The notes beneath the pieces were generated by a model that saw only the letters and a program-made list of their open reading frames with translations, ran no database searches and was not told where the DNA came from. From positions 1 through 60,698 of the forward strand of contig JBKPDL010000013.1 in NCBI GenBank assembly GCA_046727855.1: a DNA stretch of 60,698 nucleotides, read 5' to 3'. This document shows positions 8,098 to 16,046 of this stretch, piece after piece. Positions within the stretch are counted from its first letter, which is position 1. The number at the start of each line of letters is the position of its first letter. The DNA is from DASPWV01 sp046727855. GTDB taxonomy: Bacteria; Acidobacteriota; Vicinamibacteria; Vicinamibacterales; UBA2999. A program made the translations under genes and the position numbers.

Positions 8098-9555
8098 ATG
8101 ACAACGATGAACCAATTAACGTCACGCGAATTTCACACGTTCGAGGCCGCTGGGCAGCGCTTTCTCTACCTTGTTCCAAGCGCGGCGGTGTTTGCGCTCG
8201 ACGCCTGTTCAGCCGCGGTTCTGGAGGAACTGCGCGGCGCGCCGCGCGATGCCGCGTCTCTCGCGCACGCGCTGTCGCCGCGCTTTGACGAAGGCGAGGT
8301 CACCGCGACGATCGAAGAGCTGCGCCGCGTGCGTGCGATCGGGGGCGTCACGTCTCCGGAGTCGACGCCGAAGATCCTGCCGCTCAAGCCCGTGCCGCTG
8401 CAGACGTTGGTGGTGAACGTCACCAACCAGTGCAACCTGGCGTGCACGTATTGCTACGAGTACGGCGAAGACAAGATTGTCGACACCGAGAACGGCAAGC
8501 AGCCGAAGTTCATGACCGCCGAAACCGCACGCGCGAGCGTCGATTTTGCCCTGCGCGAATCGCAAGACAGCCGCAACGCGCACATCACGTTCTTCGGCGG
8601 CGAGACCTTGATGAACTTCCCCGTGCTCAAGTCGACGATCGCCTACGCGCGCACGCGCGCGGCCGCGCTCGGCAAAGACATCGACTTCAGCCTGACCACG
8701 AACGCGACGTTGCTCCGCCCGGAAATCATCGAGTTTCTGGCTGACAACCGCGTCGGCGTCACCATTTCGATCGATGGTCCTGAAGATCTGCAAAACAAGT
8801 TCCGCGTGTTCAAGAACGGCACAGGCAGCTACGACATTGCAGCCCCGAAGATCAAAGCGCTGTTGGCGCGGCACCGCACGCGACCCATCGGCGCGCGTGT
8901 CACGCTCACGCGGCAAACGCTGGATGTCACTCGTATCTACCGGCATCTCACGGACGAAATTGGCTTCTGGGAAGTCGGGTTCGCGCCGGTCACAACCGCA
9001 CCCGCCCGCGACTACGCGATCGCGGGCGGTGGATTTGACGAGCTACTCAACCAGTTCCAGCTGCTCGCTCGCGACTACCTGGCGGCCGCGCTCGAAAACC
9101 GGCATCACGGTTTCTCCAACGTGCGGGAGACACTGCAGGAGATTCATCAAGGGCATGCGAAGGCTTACCCATGCGGCGCGGGACTTGGGTTGATGGGCGT
9201 GGCCACGGATGGCGACGTCGCGCTCTGTCATCGCTTTGCGGGGTCGGAGGCGCACAAGTTCGGATCCGTGCACGATGGCGTGAGCTGGGAGCGGCAGCAG
9301 GAGTTCCTCGAGGCGCATCACATTGCGCACAAAACCGACTGCCAACGGTGCTGGGCGCGCCCGATTTGTGCCGGCGGGTGTTACCACGAAGCGCACACGC
9401 GCTATGGATCAACCGAGCGGCCGAATCTGCATTATTGCGAATGGATTCGGGGCTGGACGCACACGTGCCTGGAGATCTACGGCGAGCTCGCGGTGAAGAA
9501 TCCCGCGTTCTTGCGACAGTTCGATGACGAGGCTATACCGGAGCGAGTGTCATGA
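8098..9555 (+). CDS. qhpD: QhpD radical SAM maturase of the amine dehydrogenase gamma subunit
   Basis: 485 residues. The radical SAM cluster motif is C112-N-L-A-C-T-Y-C119. A C-terminal SPASM-type auxiliary cluster region contains C415-Q-R-C418 and C424-A-G-G-C428. FFGGET and the TTNAT stretch are typical of the peptide-maturase branch. In characterised QHNDH systems QhpD forms the intrapeptidyl Cys-to-Glu/Asp thioether bonds in QhpC. The first about 85 residues look like a peptide-recognition (PqqD/RRE-like) domain. The ATG at 8098 abuts a hairpin; an alternative in-frame ATG is at 8107. Its stop overlaps the qhpC start as ATGA, implying translational coupling with its substrate. Confidence 0.95.
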   Translation: MTTMNQLTSREFHTFEAAGQRFLYLVPSAAVFALDACSAAVLEELRGAPRDAASLAHALSPRFDEGEVTATIEELRRVRAIGGVTSPESTPKILPLKPVPLQTLVVNVTNQCNLACTYCYEYGEDKIVDTENGKQPKFMTAETARASVDFALRESQDSRNAHITFFGGETLMNFPVLKSTIAYARTRAAALGKDIDFSLTTNATLLRPEIIEFLADNRVGVTISIDGPEDLQNKFRVFKNGTGSYDIAAPKIKALLARHRTRPIGARVTLTRQTLDVTRIYRHLTDEIGFWEVGFAPVTTAPARDYAIAGGGFDELLNQFQLLARDYLAAALENRHHGFSNVRETLQEIHQGHAKAYPCGAGLGLMGVATDGDVALCHRFAGSEAHKFGSVHDGVSWERQQEFLEAHHIAHKTDCQRCWARPICAGGCYHEAHTRYGSTERPNLHYCEWIRGWTHTCLEIYGELAVKNPAFLRQFDDEAIPERVS

Positions 9556-9974
9556 AACATCTCAAAGCGATCAATGCGAAGGCCGTGCGCATGGAGGAGG
9601 TGACGAAGGACTTGTTCGCCGCCCCTCGACTAAGCTCGGGGCGCCCTGAGCTTCCGTCGAAGGGCGTAGCTTCAGCGAAGGCGGACGTCGTTGCCCTCCA
9701 GCAGCAGGGCGGGCCGCCGCAGCAACCCGAGCCACCCCACATTCCGGTCGGCTGCTCGCTCGTATTCTCACCGGGATGGGAGGCCGATCGCAATGGCGGC
9801 ACCGCCGGCTTGTGTCAGCCGGTGGAACGGGATCTGTTCGACTGCCACATGGGGTGCTTCTGGCCGGCGCAAGTGCCGGATCAACTCAACCACGCGCCCG
9901 ACTGGACCGCGAAATGCGCCGCCGCGCAAAAGGACTGGCGAAAGATCGATCTGATCTTCCCGGACAAGAAATGA
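9552..9974 (+). CDS. qhpC: Quinohemoprotein amine dehydrogenase gamma subunit precursor (CTQ-bearing)
   Basis: 140 residues: a leader starting MKHLKAINAKA, then the small catalytic subunit. All residues cross-linked in known QhpC occur at the right spacing: C68-E77 (9 apart), C88-D94 (6), C102-D110 (8), and the CTQ pair C98-W104 (6). It should therefore be processed to the cysteine tryptophylquinone cofactor. An extra Cys lies in WTAKCAAAQ. The leader is unusually long, about 65 residues before PVGC. Residues 24-46 are encoded by a palindromic dispersed repeat, and a Pro/Gln-rich stretch (GGPPQQPEPP) follows. Four-base ATGA overlaps link it to qhpD and qhpB. Identification is firm; the leader's effect on maturation is unknown. 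Confidence 0.93.
   Translation: MKHLKAINAKAVRMEEVTKDLFAAPRLSSGRPELPSKGVASAKADVVALQQQGGPPQQPEPPHIPVGCSLVFSPGWEADRNGGTAGLCQPVERDLFDCHMGCFWPAQVPDQLNHAPDWTAKCAAAQKDWRKIDLIFPDKK
9621..9690. repeat. Palindromic dispersed repeat translated within the qhpC leader
   Basis: Two adjoining motifs are present. The first has nested inverted arms: CCCC...GGGG, then GCCCT...AGGGC around GAGCTTCCGTCGA. The second is GTAGCTTCAGCGAAGGCGGA. Both resemble intergenic elements that recur in environmental bacterial genomes (CCCTGAGCTTGTCGAAGGG and CGTAGCTTCAGCGAAGG types, from memory). Here the repeat stays in frame with no stop codon. Confidence 0.65.
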
Positions 9975-11095
9975 AAAGACGCAATCTGTTCCTCGTCCTC
10001 GTGATCGCAGTGCTCGCCGCGGCGGGAGCCTCGGCGCAGCGCTTCGGCAAGGGCGTCACGCTCACCGGCGGCGATCAGCTCTTCTACGTCGGCACTTACG
10101 CCGGCAACGTGCAGATCTACGACGAAGCCACCGAGCAGCGCATCGGCGAGATCAAGCTGCAAACGGGTATTCCGCGGTCGCTGATCCTGTCGCAGAACCG
10201 CCAGAAGTTCTACGTGCTCGACTCGACGCTGGAGCGTATCGAGATCGTGGATATCGCATCGCGCAGTTCGCTCAGCACGTTCTCGCTCAGCGAGGGCAAC
10301 AAGAAAACGCGCATCCGCGGTATGCAGGTCGATCCGCTCGAGCGGTTCCTGATTCTCCTGTCCCGCTCAGCGACAAAACTGATCGATCGCTGGGAGATCA
10401 GCGATATTGCACTGCAGCTCTACGATCTGCGCGAAAAGCGCATCATGCGCAGCATCCCGTGGCCGCGCGGCGAAGAACGCGAGAACATCAACATCCGGTT
10501 TTCTCCTGACGGCAAGCTCCTGTACTTTTTCGGCGACGACATTCTGATTCTCGAGACCGAGAACTTCACGGAAGTTGACACCTGGCCGATCAGCAGACCG
10601 CTCGAATCGGGTCTCGGCCGCATCAACTTCGGTCCGTTTGACGACGTCAACGACGACCCCGGCTTCTTCACGGGACTGTTCACGATGCAGGATCCGGTGC
10701 AGAACCGCCGCATTATGGGGATCGGGCGCGTGAACCTGGTGGCGAAGACAATCGACTTCAGTCCGATTGGTCCCGCGGAAGGCGTGAGCTTCGCGATGGC
10801 GCCGGATCGCAAGCGCGGCTATGGGCTGCTGCAGCAGATTGGGCGTTATGAATTCTGGGCGTTCGATCTCGACAGCAAGAAGCTGATTAACCGGACGCCG
10901 TTCGAGGGCCGTCCCCGGATGTCGCTACGGGTGTCGTCGAACGGGAAGCTTCTCTATATCTTCCAGGCCGGGGCGACCATCGACGTCTACGAGGCGGCCA
11001 CCTATAGATATCTCCGCACCATCCAAATGGACGCCGATCAGACGACCAATCTGTTCATTCTGCCCAGGCCGTCGAGGACGACGACGTCGCAGTAG
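9971..11095 (+). CDS. qhpB: Quinohemoprotein amine dehydrogenase beta subunit (beta-propeller)
   Basis: 374 residues starting at the ATG that overlaps the qhpC stop. The signal peptide is MKRRNLFLVLVIAVLAAAGASAQ. The mature part is built of repeating four-stranded blade motifs (DQLFYVGTYAGNVQIYDEAT, QKFYVLDSTLERIEIVDI, GKLLYFFGDDILILETEN, GKLLYIFQAGATIDVYEAAT), consistent with the seven-bladed propeller that covers the gamma subunit and helps form the substrate site in QHNDH. Order alpha-D-gamma-beta matches known operons. No haem or disulfide motif is expected or seen. Confidence 0.92.
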   Translation: MKRRNLFLVLVIAVLAAAGASAQRFGKGVTLTGGDQLFYVGTYAGNVQIYDEATEQRIGEIKLQTGIPRSLILSQNRQKFYVLDSTLERIEIVDIASRSSLSTFSLSEGNKKTRIRGMQVDPLERFLILLSRSATKLIDRWEISDIALQLYDLREKRIMRSIPWPRGEERENINIRFSPDGKLLYFFGDDILILETENFTEVDTWPISRPLESGLGRINFGPFDDVNDDPGFFTGLFTMQDPVQNRRIMGIGRVNLVAKTIDFSPIGPAEGVSFAMAPDRKRGYGLLQQIGRYEFWAFDLDSKKLINRTPFEGRPRMSLRVSSNGKLLYIFQAGATIDVYEAATYRYLRTIQMDADQTTNLFILPRPSRTTTSQ

Positions 11096-11338
11096 GGCAG
11101 GTGGGCTGGTAGGGCGCATAAGGCCGTTTGGGCGGGCAAGGCCGGGTTGGGCTGGGGTATTACGCGGACTCATCCACGCAATTACCCTACGAGCCCCTCC
11201 CGCCCAACCAGCCCCCCCCGTCCTGCCTTATGGGCTCCACTCGTCCCACCTAGCTCACCAGCGTTCCTTGCCAACCCGGAACCTTCGGCCACCGTCTAAC
11301 GTATCGGAATTCGATCACCCATCTGCCTGGAGGCTCTG
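11096..11338. repeat. Intergenic G-rich/C-rich imperfect inverted repeat
   Basis: From 11096 to about 11158 the strand is made of short degenerate units such as GGGCAGGTGGGCTGGTAGGG and GGGCGGGCAAGG. From about 11190 to 11245 the complementary composition appears (CCCTCCCGCCCAACCAGCC, CCTGCCTTATGGGC). GCGCATAAGGC on the left mirrors GCCTTATGGGC on the right. No coding frame was identified; the stretch separates qhpB from the small Cys/His gene. Confidence 0.5.
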
Positions 11339-11503
11339 GTGTCTATTCTCAAGAAACTTTTTGGCGGCAAATCCAAAGAGCAGGTCACCCGGACGCGTAT
11401 TTGCGTGGAATGCGGCATGCCCGTCGCCGAGCACAAGGACTGGTGCTCGATTTTGCGCGGCCAGAAGGAAATGGAGATGAAGGCCGCGGGCGCGTCCCAG
11501 TAA
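11339..11503 (+). CDS. 54-residue Cys/His small protein between qhpB and qhpF
   Basis: A GTG start with a GGAGG ribosome site 4 nt upstream at 11330-11334. The product begins with an amphipathic basic stretch (SILKKLFGGKSKEQ), then C-V-E-C-G-M-P-V-A-E-H-K-D-W-C, a plausible four-ligand zinc site (CxxC, H, C), and ends in a charged tail. Similar short CxxCG proteins are, from memory, widespread in Acidobacteriota, so a specific amine dehydrogenase role is not implied. It is 12 bp before qhpF and on the same strand, so it is probably co-transcribed. It contains enough Cys/His to be a metal-binding adaptor; no function is known. Confidence 0.7.
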   Translation: MSILKKLFGGKSKEQVTRTRICVECGMPVAEHKDWCSILRGQKEMEMKAAGASQ

Positions 11504-11515
11504 TAGAATGCGCGC

Positions 11516-13222
11516 GTGCGGCGCGCATTTCAGTACCTGCTGCCTTATTGGCGACGACTGCTGCTGGTCGTCGCCATCAGCCTCGTCAGCACGGCGACTA
11601 GTCTCGCCATCCCCTATCTCTCCAAAGATCTGATCGACACGGCGCTCATCGGTCGCGATCCGGCTGCGCTGCGGCGGATCGTTGCCTGGTTTGTTGCCCT
11701 CGGCGTGTTCGGCTTTGTGTTGAACGTGACGAGCGGACTCCGTTACACGCGTGTATCGGCGGAGATTCTGTTCGACATGCGGCTGACACTTTACGCGCAT
11801 TTGCAGAGGATGTCGCCGCGATTTTACGCGCGCACTCGCCTCGGCGACATCGTCGCCCGCCTCAACAACGACATCAGCGAGATTCAGCGTGTCGCCGCCG
11901 AGGCGGCGCTCGCCTGGGTCGGCAATGTCCTGTTTCTCACCGGCAGCCTCGTCATGATGGTGTGGCTCGATTGGCGTCTGTCGGTCGTTGCGCTCGCCGT
12001 CATGCCAGTGAGTCTCTGGGCGCTCGTGCATTACCGCCGACGGCTCGAGCGGCGTGTCGCGGAGCTGCGTCAGCGAAGCGCCGACATCGGCAGCTTCCTG
12101 ATTGAGACGCTGCAGGCGATGACGCTGATCGTATCGTCCAACGCGCAAACGCGCGAACAGCGACGCTTCCGGCGCTTGAACGACGCGTTCATCAACGCCG
12201 TGATGGGCATGCAGCGCGTGACATATTTCGCCGGCGGTCTTCCCGGAGTGCTGCTCTCGATCGGATCGGCCATCGTTTTTCTGTACGGCGGATTCCGCGT
12301 GGTGAACGGCACGCTGACGCTCGGCACGTTCGGCGCGTTTCTCGCGTATCAGATGCGCGTGTTTGCGCCTGCCCAGGCGCTGATGGGTCTGTATGCCAGT
12401 CTGGCAACGGCGCGCGTCTCATGGCATCGAGTGCTCGAATTGCTCGATGCGCCGATCGAAGTGGTTGAATCGCCAGCCGCACAAGCGATGCCACTGGCGC
12501 AGGGACGTCTTGACTTCGACGGTGTGTCGTTGAGCACCGAGCGCGGTCAGCGCGTGCTCGATGACGTGACTTTTGCCATCGGCCCCGGAAAGTCGCTGGC
12601 CATCGTCGGCGCAAGCGGAGTGGGGAAGTCCACAATCGCGTTTCTCGCCGCCCGGCTGCTGGATCCTGACGCAGGAAGCGTCCGGCTCGATGGTCACGAT
12701 CTCCGGGGCCTTCGACTGGAAGACGTGCGGCGTCACGTGGTGCTCGTCGAGCAGGAGCCCGTGCTGCTGCACGCAACCATCGGAGAGAACATTCGATACG
12801 TGCGTCCGGAAGCCCGCGACGCCGAGGTGACAGCGGCAGCCGTCGCGGCAGGCATTGCGGGCTTTATTGAATCACTTCCACAGCGATATGACACGGTCGT
12901 TGGAGAACGCGGACTCGCGCTGTCGGCAGGAGAGCGGCAGCGTATCGCACTCGCACGGGCATTTCTGGCAAATCCGACGGTCCTCGTCCTTGATGAGCCG
13001 ACAGCGGCGCTGGATCCCGCTTCGGAGAGGCAAGTCATCGAGGGCTACCGATCGATCATGCGCGGCCGCACCACGATCGTCATTACCCATCGGCGGGAAC
13101 TCGCCATGGCCACCGATCGCGTACTGGTGTTGAGGGCCGCGCGTGTGCTGGAAGAATCGGCGCCGACAATCGGCACGATCACGCGTCCTTACAAAACTGA
13201 CGCCGGCGAGCCGCTAATGTAA
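11516..13222 (+). CDS. qhpF: ABC transporter, fused permease/ATPase (QhpF-type exporter)
   Basis: 568 residues with a GTG start. The N-terminal about 300 residues carry six hydrophobic segments of a type I exporter (LLLVVAISLVSTATSLAIPYL and onward). The ATPase half has Walker A G-A-S-G-V-G-K-S near 365, signature LSAGERQRIALARA, Walker B VLVLDEPTAALD and switch ITHRRE. There is no N-terminal C39 peptidase. In characterised QHNDH operons QhpF exports the cross-linked gamma subunit across the inner membrane, and position between qhpB and the qhpE protease supports that role. A general lipid or drug exporter would look the same by motif, so the specific name rests on context. Confidence 0.85.
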   Translation: MRRAFQYLLPYWRRLLLVVAISLVSTATSLAIPYLSKDLIDTALIGRDPAALRRIVAWFVALGVFGFVLNVTSGLRYTRVSAEILFDMRLTLYAHLQRMSPRFYARTRLGDIVARLNNDISEIQRVAAEAALAWVGNVLFLTGSLVMMVWLDWRLSVVALAVMPVSLWALVHYRRRLERRVAELRQRSADIGSFLIETLQAMTLIVSSNAQTREQRRFRRLNDAFINAVMGMQRVTYFAGGLPGVLLSIGSAIVFLYGGFRVVNGTLTLGTFGAFLAYQMRVFAPAQALMGLYASLATARVSWHRVLELLDAPIEVVESPAAQAMPLAQGRLDFDGVSLSTERGQRVLDDVTFAIGPGKSLAIVGASGVGKSTIAFLAARLLDPDAGSVRLDGHDLRGLRLEDVRRHVVLVEQEPVLLHATIGENIRYVRPEARDAEVTAAAVAAGIAGFIESLPQRYDTVVGERGLALSAGERQRIALARAFLANPTVLVLDEPTAALDPASERQVIEGYRSIMRGRTTIVITHRRELAMATDRVLVLRAARVLEESAPTIGTITRPYKTDAGEPLM

Positions 13223-13234
13223 TCGAGTCTTTTT

Positions 13235-14017
13235 GTGGCGCGCGCAGCAGCGTCCGCGATATCGTCAGACGCAATGACCGGCTTGCTGCATCTTGCTCGA
13301 ATCCCCCCGGTCACTCACGGAGTTCGCGTGGCTGTCGTCGACAGCGGCGTGCACGCTGAACACCCGCACGTGCAAGGGATTGCCGGCGGCGTTGGCATCG
13401 ACGCCAGCGGCCGCTTCAATCCTGACTTCGTCGATCGTCTCGGCCACGGCACGGCTGTCGCAGCCGTGATTCGCGAAAAAGTGCCGACCGCGCAGCTGCT
13501 CGCCGTGAAGGTGTTCGATCGCGAACTGTCGACGACTGGCACCGCGTTGATTACCGCGATCGACTGGGCACTCCGGCAACAGAGTCAGGTGGTGTCGCTG
13601 AGTTTGGGCACGACCAACGCCGAGCACGAAAAGCGTCTTGCCGGCGCGATCGAGCGCGCCCGCGCCGCGCAGGTGCTTATCGTTGCCGCGGCCCCCACGT
13701 CGAACGAGCGCTGGCTGCCGGGCGCCCTGCCCGGAGTGGTTTCCGTCTCGGTCGACTGGACGCTGCCGCGTGATGTGTGCAGGGTGGAGCTCACCACGAA
13801 TGGTGAGATTCGCATGCGCGCCAGCGGCTTTCCGCGGCCCATCCCTGGCGTCGACCGCGAGCGCAATTTGAAGGGCATCAGCTTTGCTGTTGCCAACGCG
13901 ACCGGTTTGCTCACGCGCGTCGTGGCCAGCAGCGATCCGCGAACGAGCCGGGATTACCTTTCGAGCAATTTAGCGGGACTGGTCGAAGCGGTGAGGGGCA
14001 CGGCTCCGTCCTCGTAA
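13235..14017 (+). CDS. qhpE: Subtilisin-like protease processing the gamma-subunit leader (QhpE-type)
   Basis: 260 residues from a GTG; an in-frame ATG at 13274 is an alternative start. Subtilase triad motifs are present: Asp in VAVVDSGVHAEHPH, His in GHGTAVAAVI and Ser in GISFAVANATG (GTSxA-like). There is no signal peptide, fitting the cytoplasmic QhpE known to remove the QhpC leader after cross-linking and before export. It lies 12 bp after qhpF. The last 64 bp overlap tail-to-tail with the phosphatase gene on the other strand, so the two transcripts would be complementary there. Confidence 0.85.
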   Translation: MARAAASAISSDAMTGLLHLARIPPVTHGVRVAVVDSGVHAEHPHVQGIAGGVGIDASGRFNPDFVDRLGHGTAVAAVIREKVPTAQLLAVKVFDRELSTTGTALITAIDWALRQQSQVVSLSLGTTNAEHEKRLAGAIERARAAQVLIVAAAPTSNERWLPGALPGVVSVSVDWTLPRDVCRVELTTNGEIRMRASGFPRPIPGVDRERNLKGISFAVANATGLLTRVVASSDPRTSRDYLSSNLAGLVEAVRGTAPSS

Positions 14018-15156
14018 ATCGCGGTGAGCCGCGTTCCGAGGATTTCGAGCGCCGACGGCCGTCCCTTGTAGACCGGCGTGAGCATGCCGGTGTCGATGAT
14101 GAAAACGCGCCCGCCGAAGCGCGGCGTGATGCGCGAGTCGGGCGTGGGTGTGTGGCCGACGACGATGCGTTTTACACCCGATTGATCGAGAAACGCGCTG
14201 ACTTTCGCCCCTATCGGCTCATCGTCCGGCCAGTTGGCGTAGCCGCGAAACCAAAGCGGCCCTTCGGGCGCAGCCAACGACCATTCGGTAATCTTGGTGA
14301 TCTCGAGCGCTTCGCGCAGCAGCGGCACATTGAACGCGCTGAGATCAGGCGCCGCGCCTTTTGCTTTCGCCGCTTCCATGACCGCCGCGGCCGCCTCGAG
14401 TTCCGCGTTCGAAAGCTGCAGCAGTTCGTCGAACGTGAAGAAGGGAAGCGCGAGCCTGGCCTCCACGAGTTTCTGCACGTAAGCCTCGTAGCGCGTCATC
14501 TCGTCGCGTGCGCGTATGTTGACGGCGTCCACGGTGGCGGGCAGATCGGGACTGATGCCGGCGTGCATGAAGATGGTGCCGTCCAGGTTGGCGGCGATCG
14601 GCTTGTCTCTCAGCCACCGTCCGTACTTTCCGCGCGCGCTCAAGGCTTCCCGATACTCGAGCCATCCAGGCGGATGCGCGGCCATCCACTCTTCGCGTGT
14701 CTGGCGATAGACAGGAACTAACGTGGTCCGTACCTTGGCCCGTTCGGCTGCCAGCGACTCGTATTGCTTCCACCCGCTCTCGCGGCGCGACTCCGATCGT
14801 TCGTCCACAAACGCGCTGCAGATTTCCGGCGTGACGTAACGCATGTCGCCGAGGATGTTGAGCACTTCGTGATTGCCCAGCAGTGTGATGACCTGGCCGC
14901 GCGCGGAACGCGCGCCTTGCTCGAGCCCCATCAGCAGATCGAACACTTGCCGGACCTTGGCGCCGCGGTCGGTGTAGTCCCCGGTCTGGACGAAGGTCGT
15001 GCGCCCACCGGCCCACTTTTGCTGGGCGTCGATGAGTCCCGTGCGCGTGAGGATTGAAACGAACTGATCGTAGGCGCCATGGATGTCGCCGATGGCGACG
15101 ATGCGGCGCGGCTCCTGGGCGGAGACGAGCTGCGCTGCCAGCAGCAGCGCAGCCAT
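13954..15156 (-). CDS. Exported PPP-family metallophosphatase
   Basis: 400 residues from the ATG at 15154-15156, which gives a short signal peptide (MAALLLAAQLVSAQ). A GTG 7 codons upstream is also possible. The PPP phosphoesterase motifs are complete: G23-D-I-H-G27, G59-D-Y-T-D-R-G65, G94-N-H-E97, then FMHAGISPD and VVGHTPTPD. These bind a dinuclear metal centre and are typical of Ser/Thr or Shewanella-like protein phosphatases rather than nucleotidases. It lies 7 bp downstream of an exported kinase-fold gene, suggesting an opposing pair acting outside the cytoplasm. The substrate is unknown. Confidence 0.8.
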   Translation of the reverse strand: MAALLLAAQLVSAQEPRRIVAIGDIHGAYDQFVSILTRTGLIDAQQKWAGGRTTFVQTGDYTDRGAKVRQVFDLLMGLEQGARSARGQVITLLGNHEVLNILGDMRYVTPEICSAFVDERSESRRESGWKQYESLAAERAKVRTTLVPVYRQTREEWMAAHPPGWLEYREALSARGKYGRWLRDKPIAANLDGTIFMHAGISPDLPATVDAVNIRARDEMTRYEAYVQKLVEARLALPFFTFDELLQLSNAELEAAAAVMEAAKAKGAAPDLSAFNVPLLREALEITKITEWSLAAPEGPLWFRGYANWPDDEPIGAKVSAFLDQSGVKRIVVGHTPTPDSRITPRFGGRVFIIDTGMLTPVYKGRPSALEILGTRLTAIYEDGAVPLTASTSPAKLLER

Positions 15157-15163
15157 GGACAGC

Positions 15164-15976
15164 TTAGAAAAAAACACCGACCTCGCCACGCTTCTTAACC
15201 ATCTCCGCGACGGCGTCGCGCATCTTATCGCGGCGGGCGAGGATTGCCTCGATTTCACCGCGCGACAGCCACTGCCCAAGCGACGCATCGAGCTGCTCCT
15301 TTGTGAGCGCGTCCATTCGCTGCCACAGCACTCGGTCGATCCGCGCCGGTGCGGTCGTGCCTTTCAGATCTTTGCGTTCGATGAAGGCCCGCGAGTGATC
15401 GATCAAGAACAAGTGCCAGTCGTCATCGTACAAGAGATTCCCGGCGTTCCGATCGATATTGGCGATCAGCTGATCGAACATCCGCATACGGGTTGTTTGC
15501 CGGCTCCAGTTGGGTTCCGGCCCAGTTGGCGGCTTCTTGATATCCCATGGATGAATGTTCTCGATCCAGTAGACGAGCGCGCCGGTTGCACGGTCGATCT
15601 TCCGTTCGATGACCGGCGGCACCATATGCATCTCGAGCAACCGGTCGAGCGCATAGGCCGCAAGTTCGGCCTTATAGCTTTCGTGGAAGCCGGAGCGATA
15701 GGAAGGCAGCAGCGGCTTCCACGCCGCACGGCCAACCGGTCCGCCGGGCTCAAACACGACACGTTGCGGTTTGGTGACGCCAATCGGCACCTGTTCCATC
15801 TTGGCAACCGTCGCCGACAGCATGTATTGCTCGATCTCGGACTCGTGGCCGATCCACGTAAGCGAGCAGCTGGCAGCGGCCGTTGCTGCCTGCTGTGCGT
15901 GAAGGACCGGACGCGGGGTCGAAACGATCGTGCACGCGAGCAATAAAACGCCGAACGTCGCGATGCGGGGTCGCAT
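15164..15976 (-). CDS. Exported protein with a PI3/4-kinase or FAM20-like kinase fold
   Basis: 270 residues with a signal peptide (ATFGVLLLACTIVSTPRPVLHAQ) and a strong CCCAGGAGGG ribosome site. Kinase-like elements appear in order: K87 in AAWKPLL (candidate ATP lysine), E104 in YKAELAAYALDRLL, the catalytic loop D175-R-N-A-G-N180, and D193 in FLIDHSRAF in the DFG position. This is the DRxxxN...D arrangement of phosphatidylinositol-kinase/HipA/FAM20-type enzymes. An ATP-dependent kinase outside the cytoplasm would be unusual, so it may be a pseudokinase or use another donor. It is adjacent to and co-directional with the PPP phosphatase. Confidence 0.65.
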   Translation of the reverse strand: MRPRIATFGVLLLACTIVSTPRPVLHAQQAATAAASCSLTWIGHESEIEQYMLSATVAKMEQVPIGVTKPQRVVFEPGGPVGRAAWKPLLPSYRSGFHESYKAELAAYALDRLLEMHMVPPVIERKIDRATGALVYWIENIHPWDIKKPPTGPEPNWSRQTTRMRMFDQLIANIDRNAGNLLYDDDWHLFLIDHSRAFIERKDLKGTTAPARIDRVLWQRMDALTKEQLDASLGQWLSRGEIEAILARRDKMRDAVAEMVKKRGEVGVFF

Positions 15977-16011
15977 GAGCCCTCCTGGGACGTGCAGATG
16001 TTACCAGAGAG

Positions 16012-16040
16012 TTGACTCGATCCTCGGTTCCATCTAGCCT
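16012..16040 (+). promoter_or_regulatory. Possible sigma-70-type promoter before the sugar dehydrogenase
   Basis: TTGACT, 17 nt, then TAGCCT. The -35 is good and the -10 poor. It is only 6 nt from the ATG at 16047, which would give a nearly leaderless message. The site lies in the 70-bp divergent gap. Confidence 0.25.
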
Positions 16041-16046
16041 GCCGGA

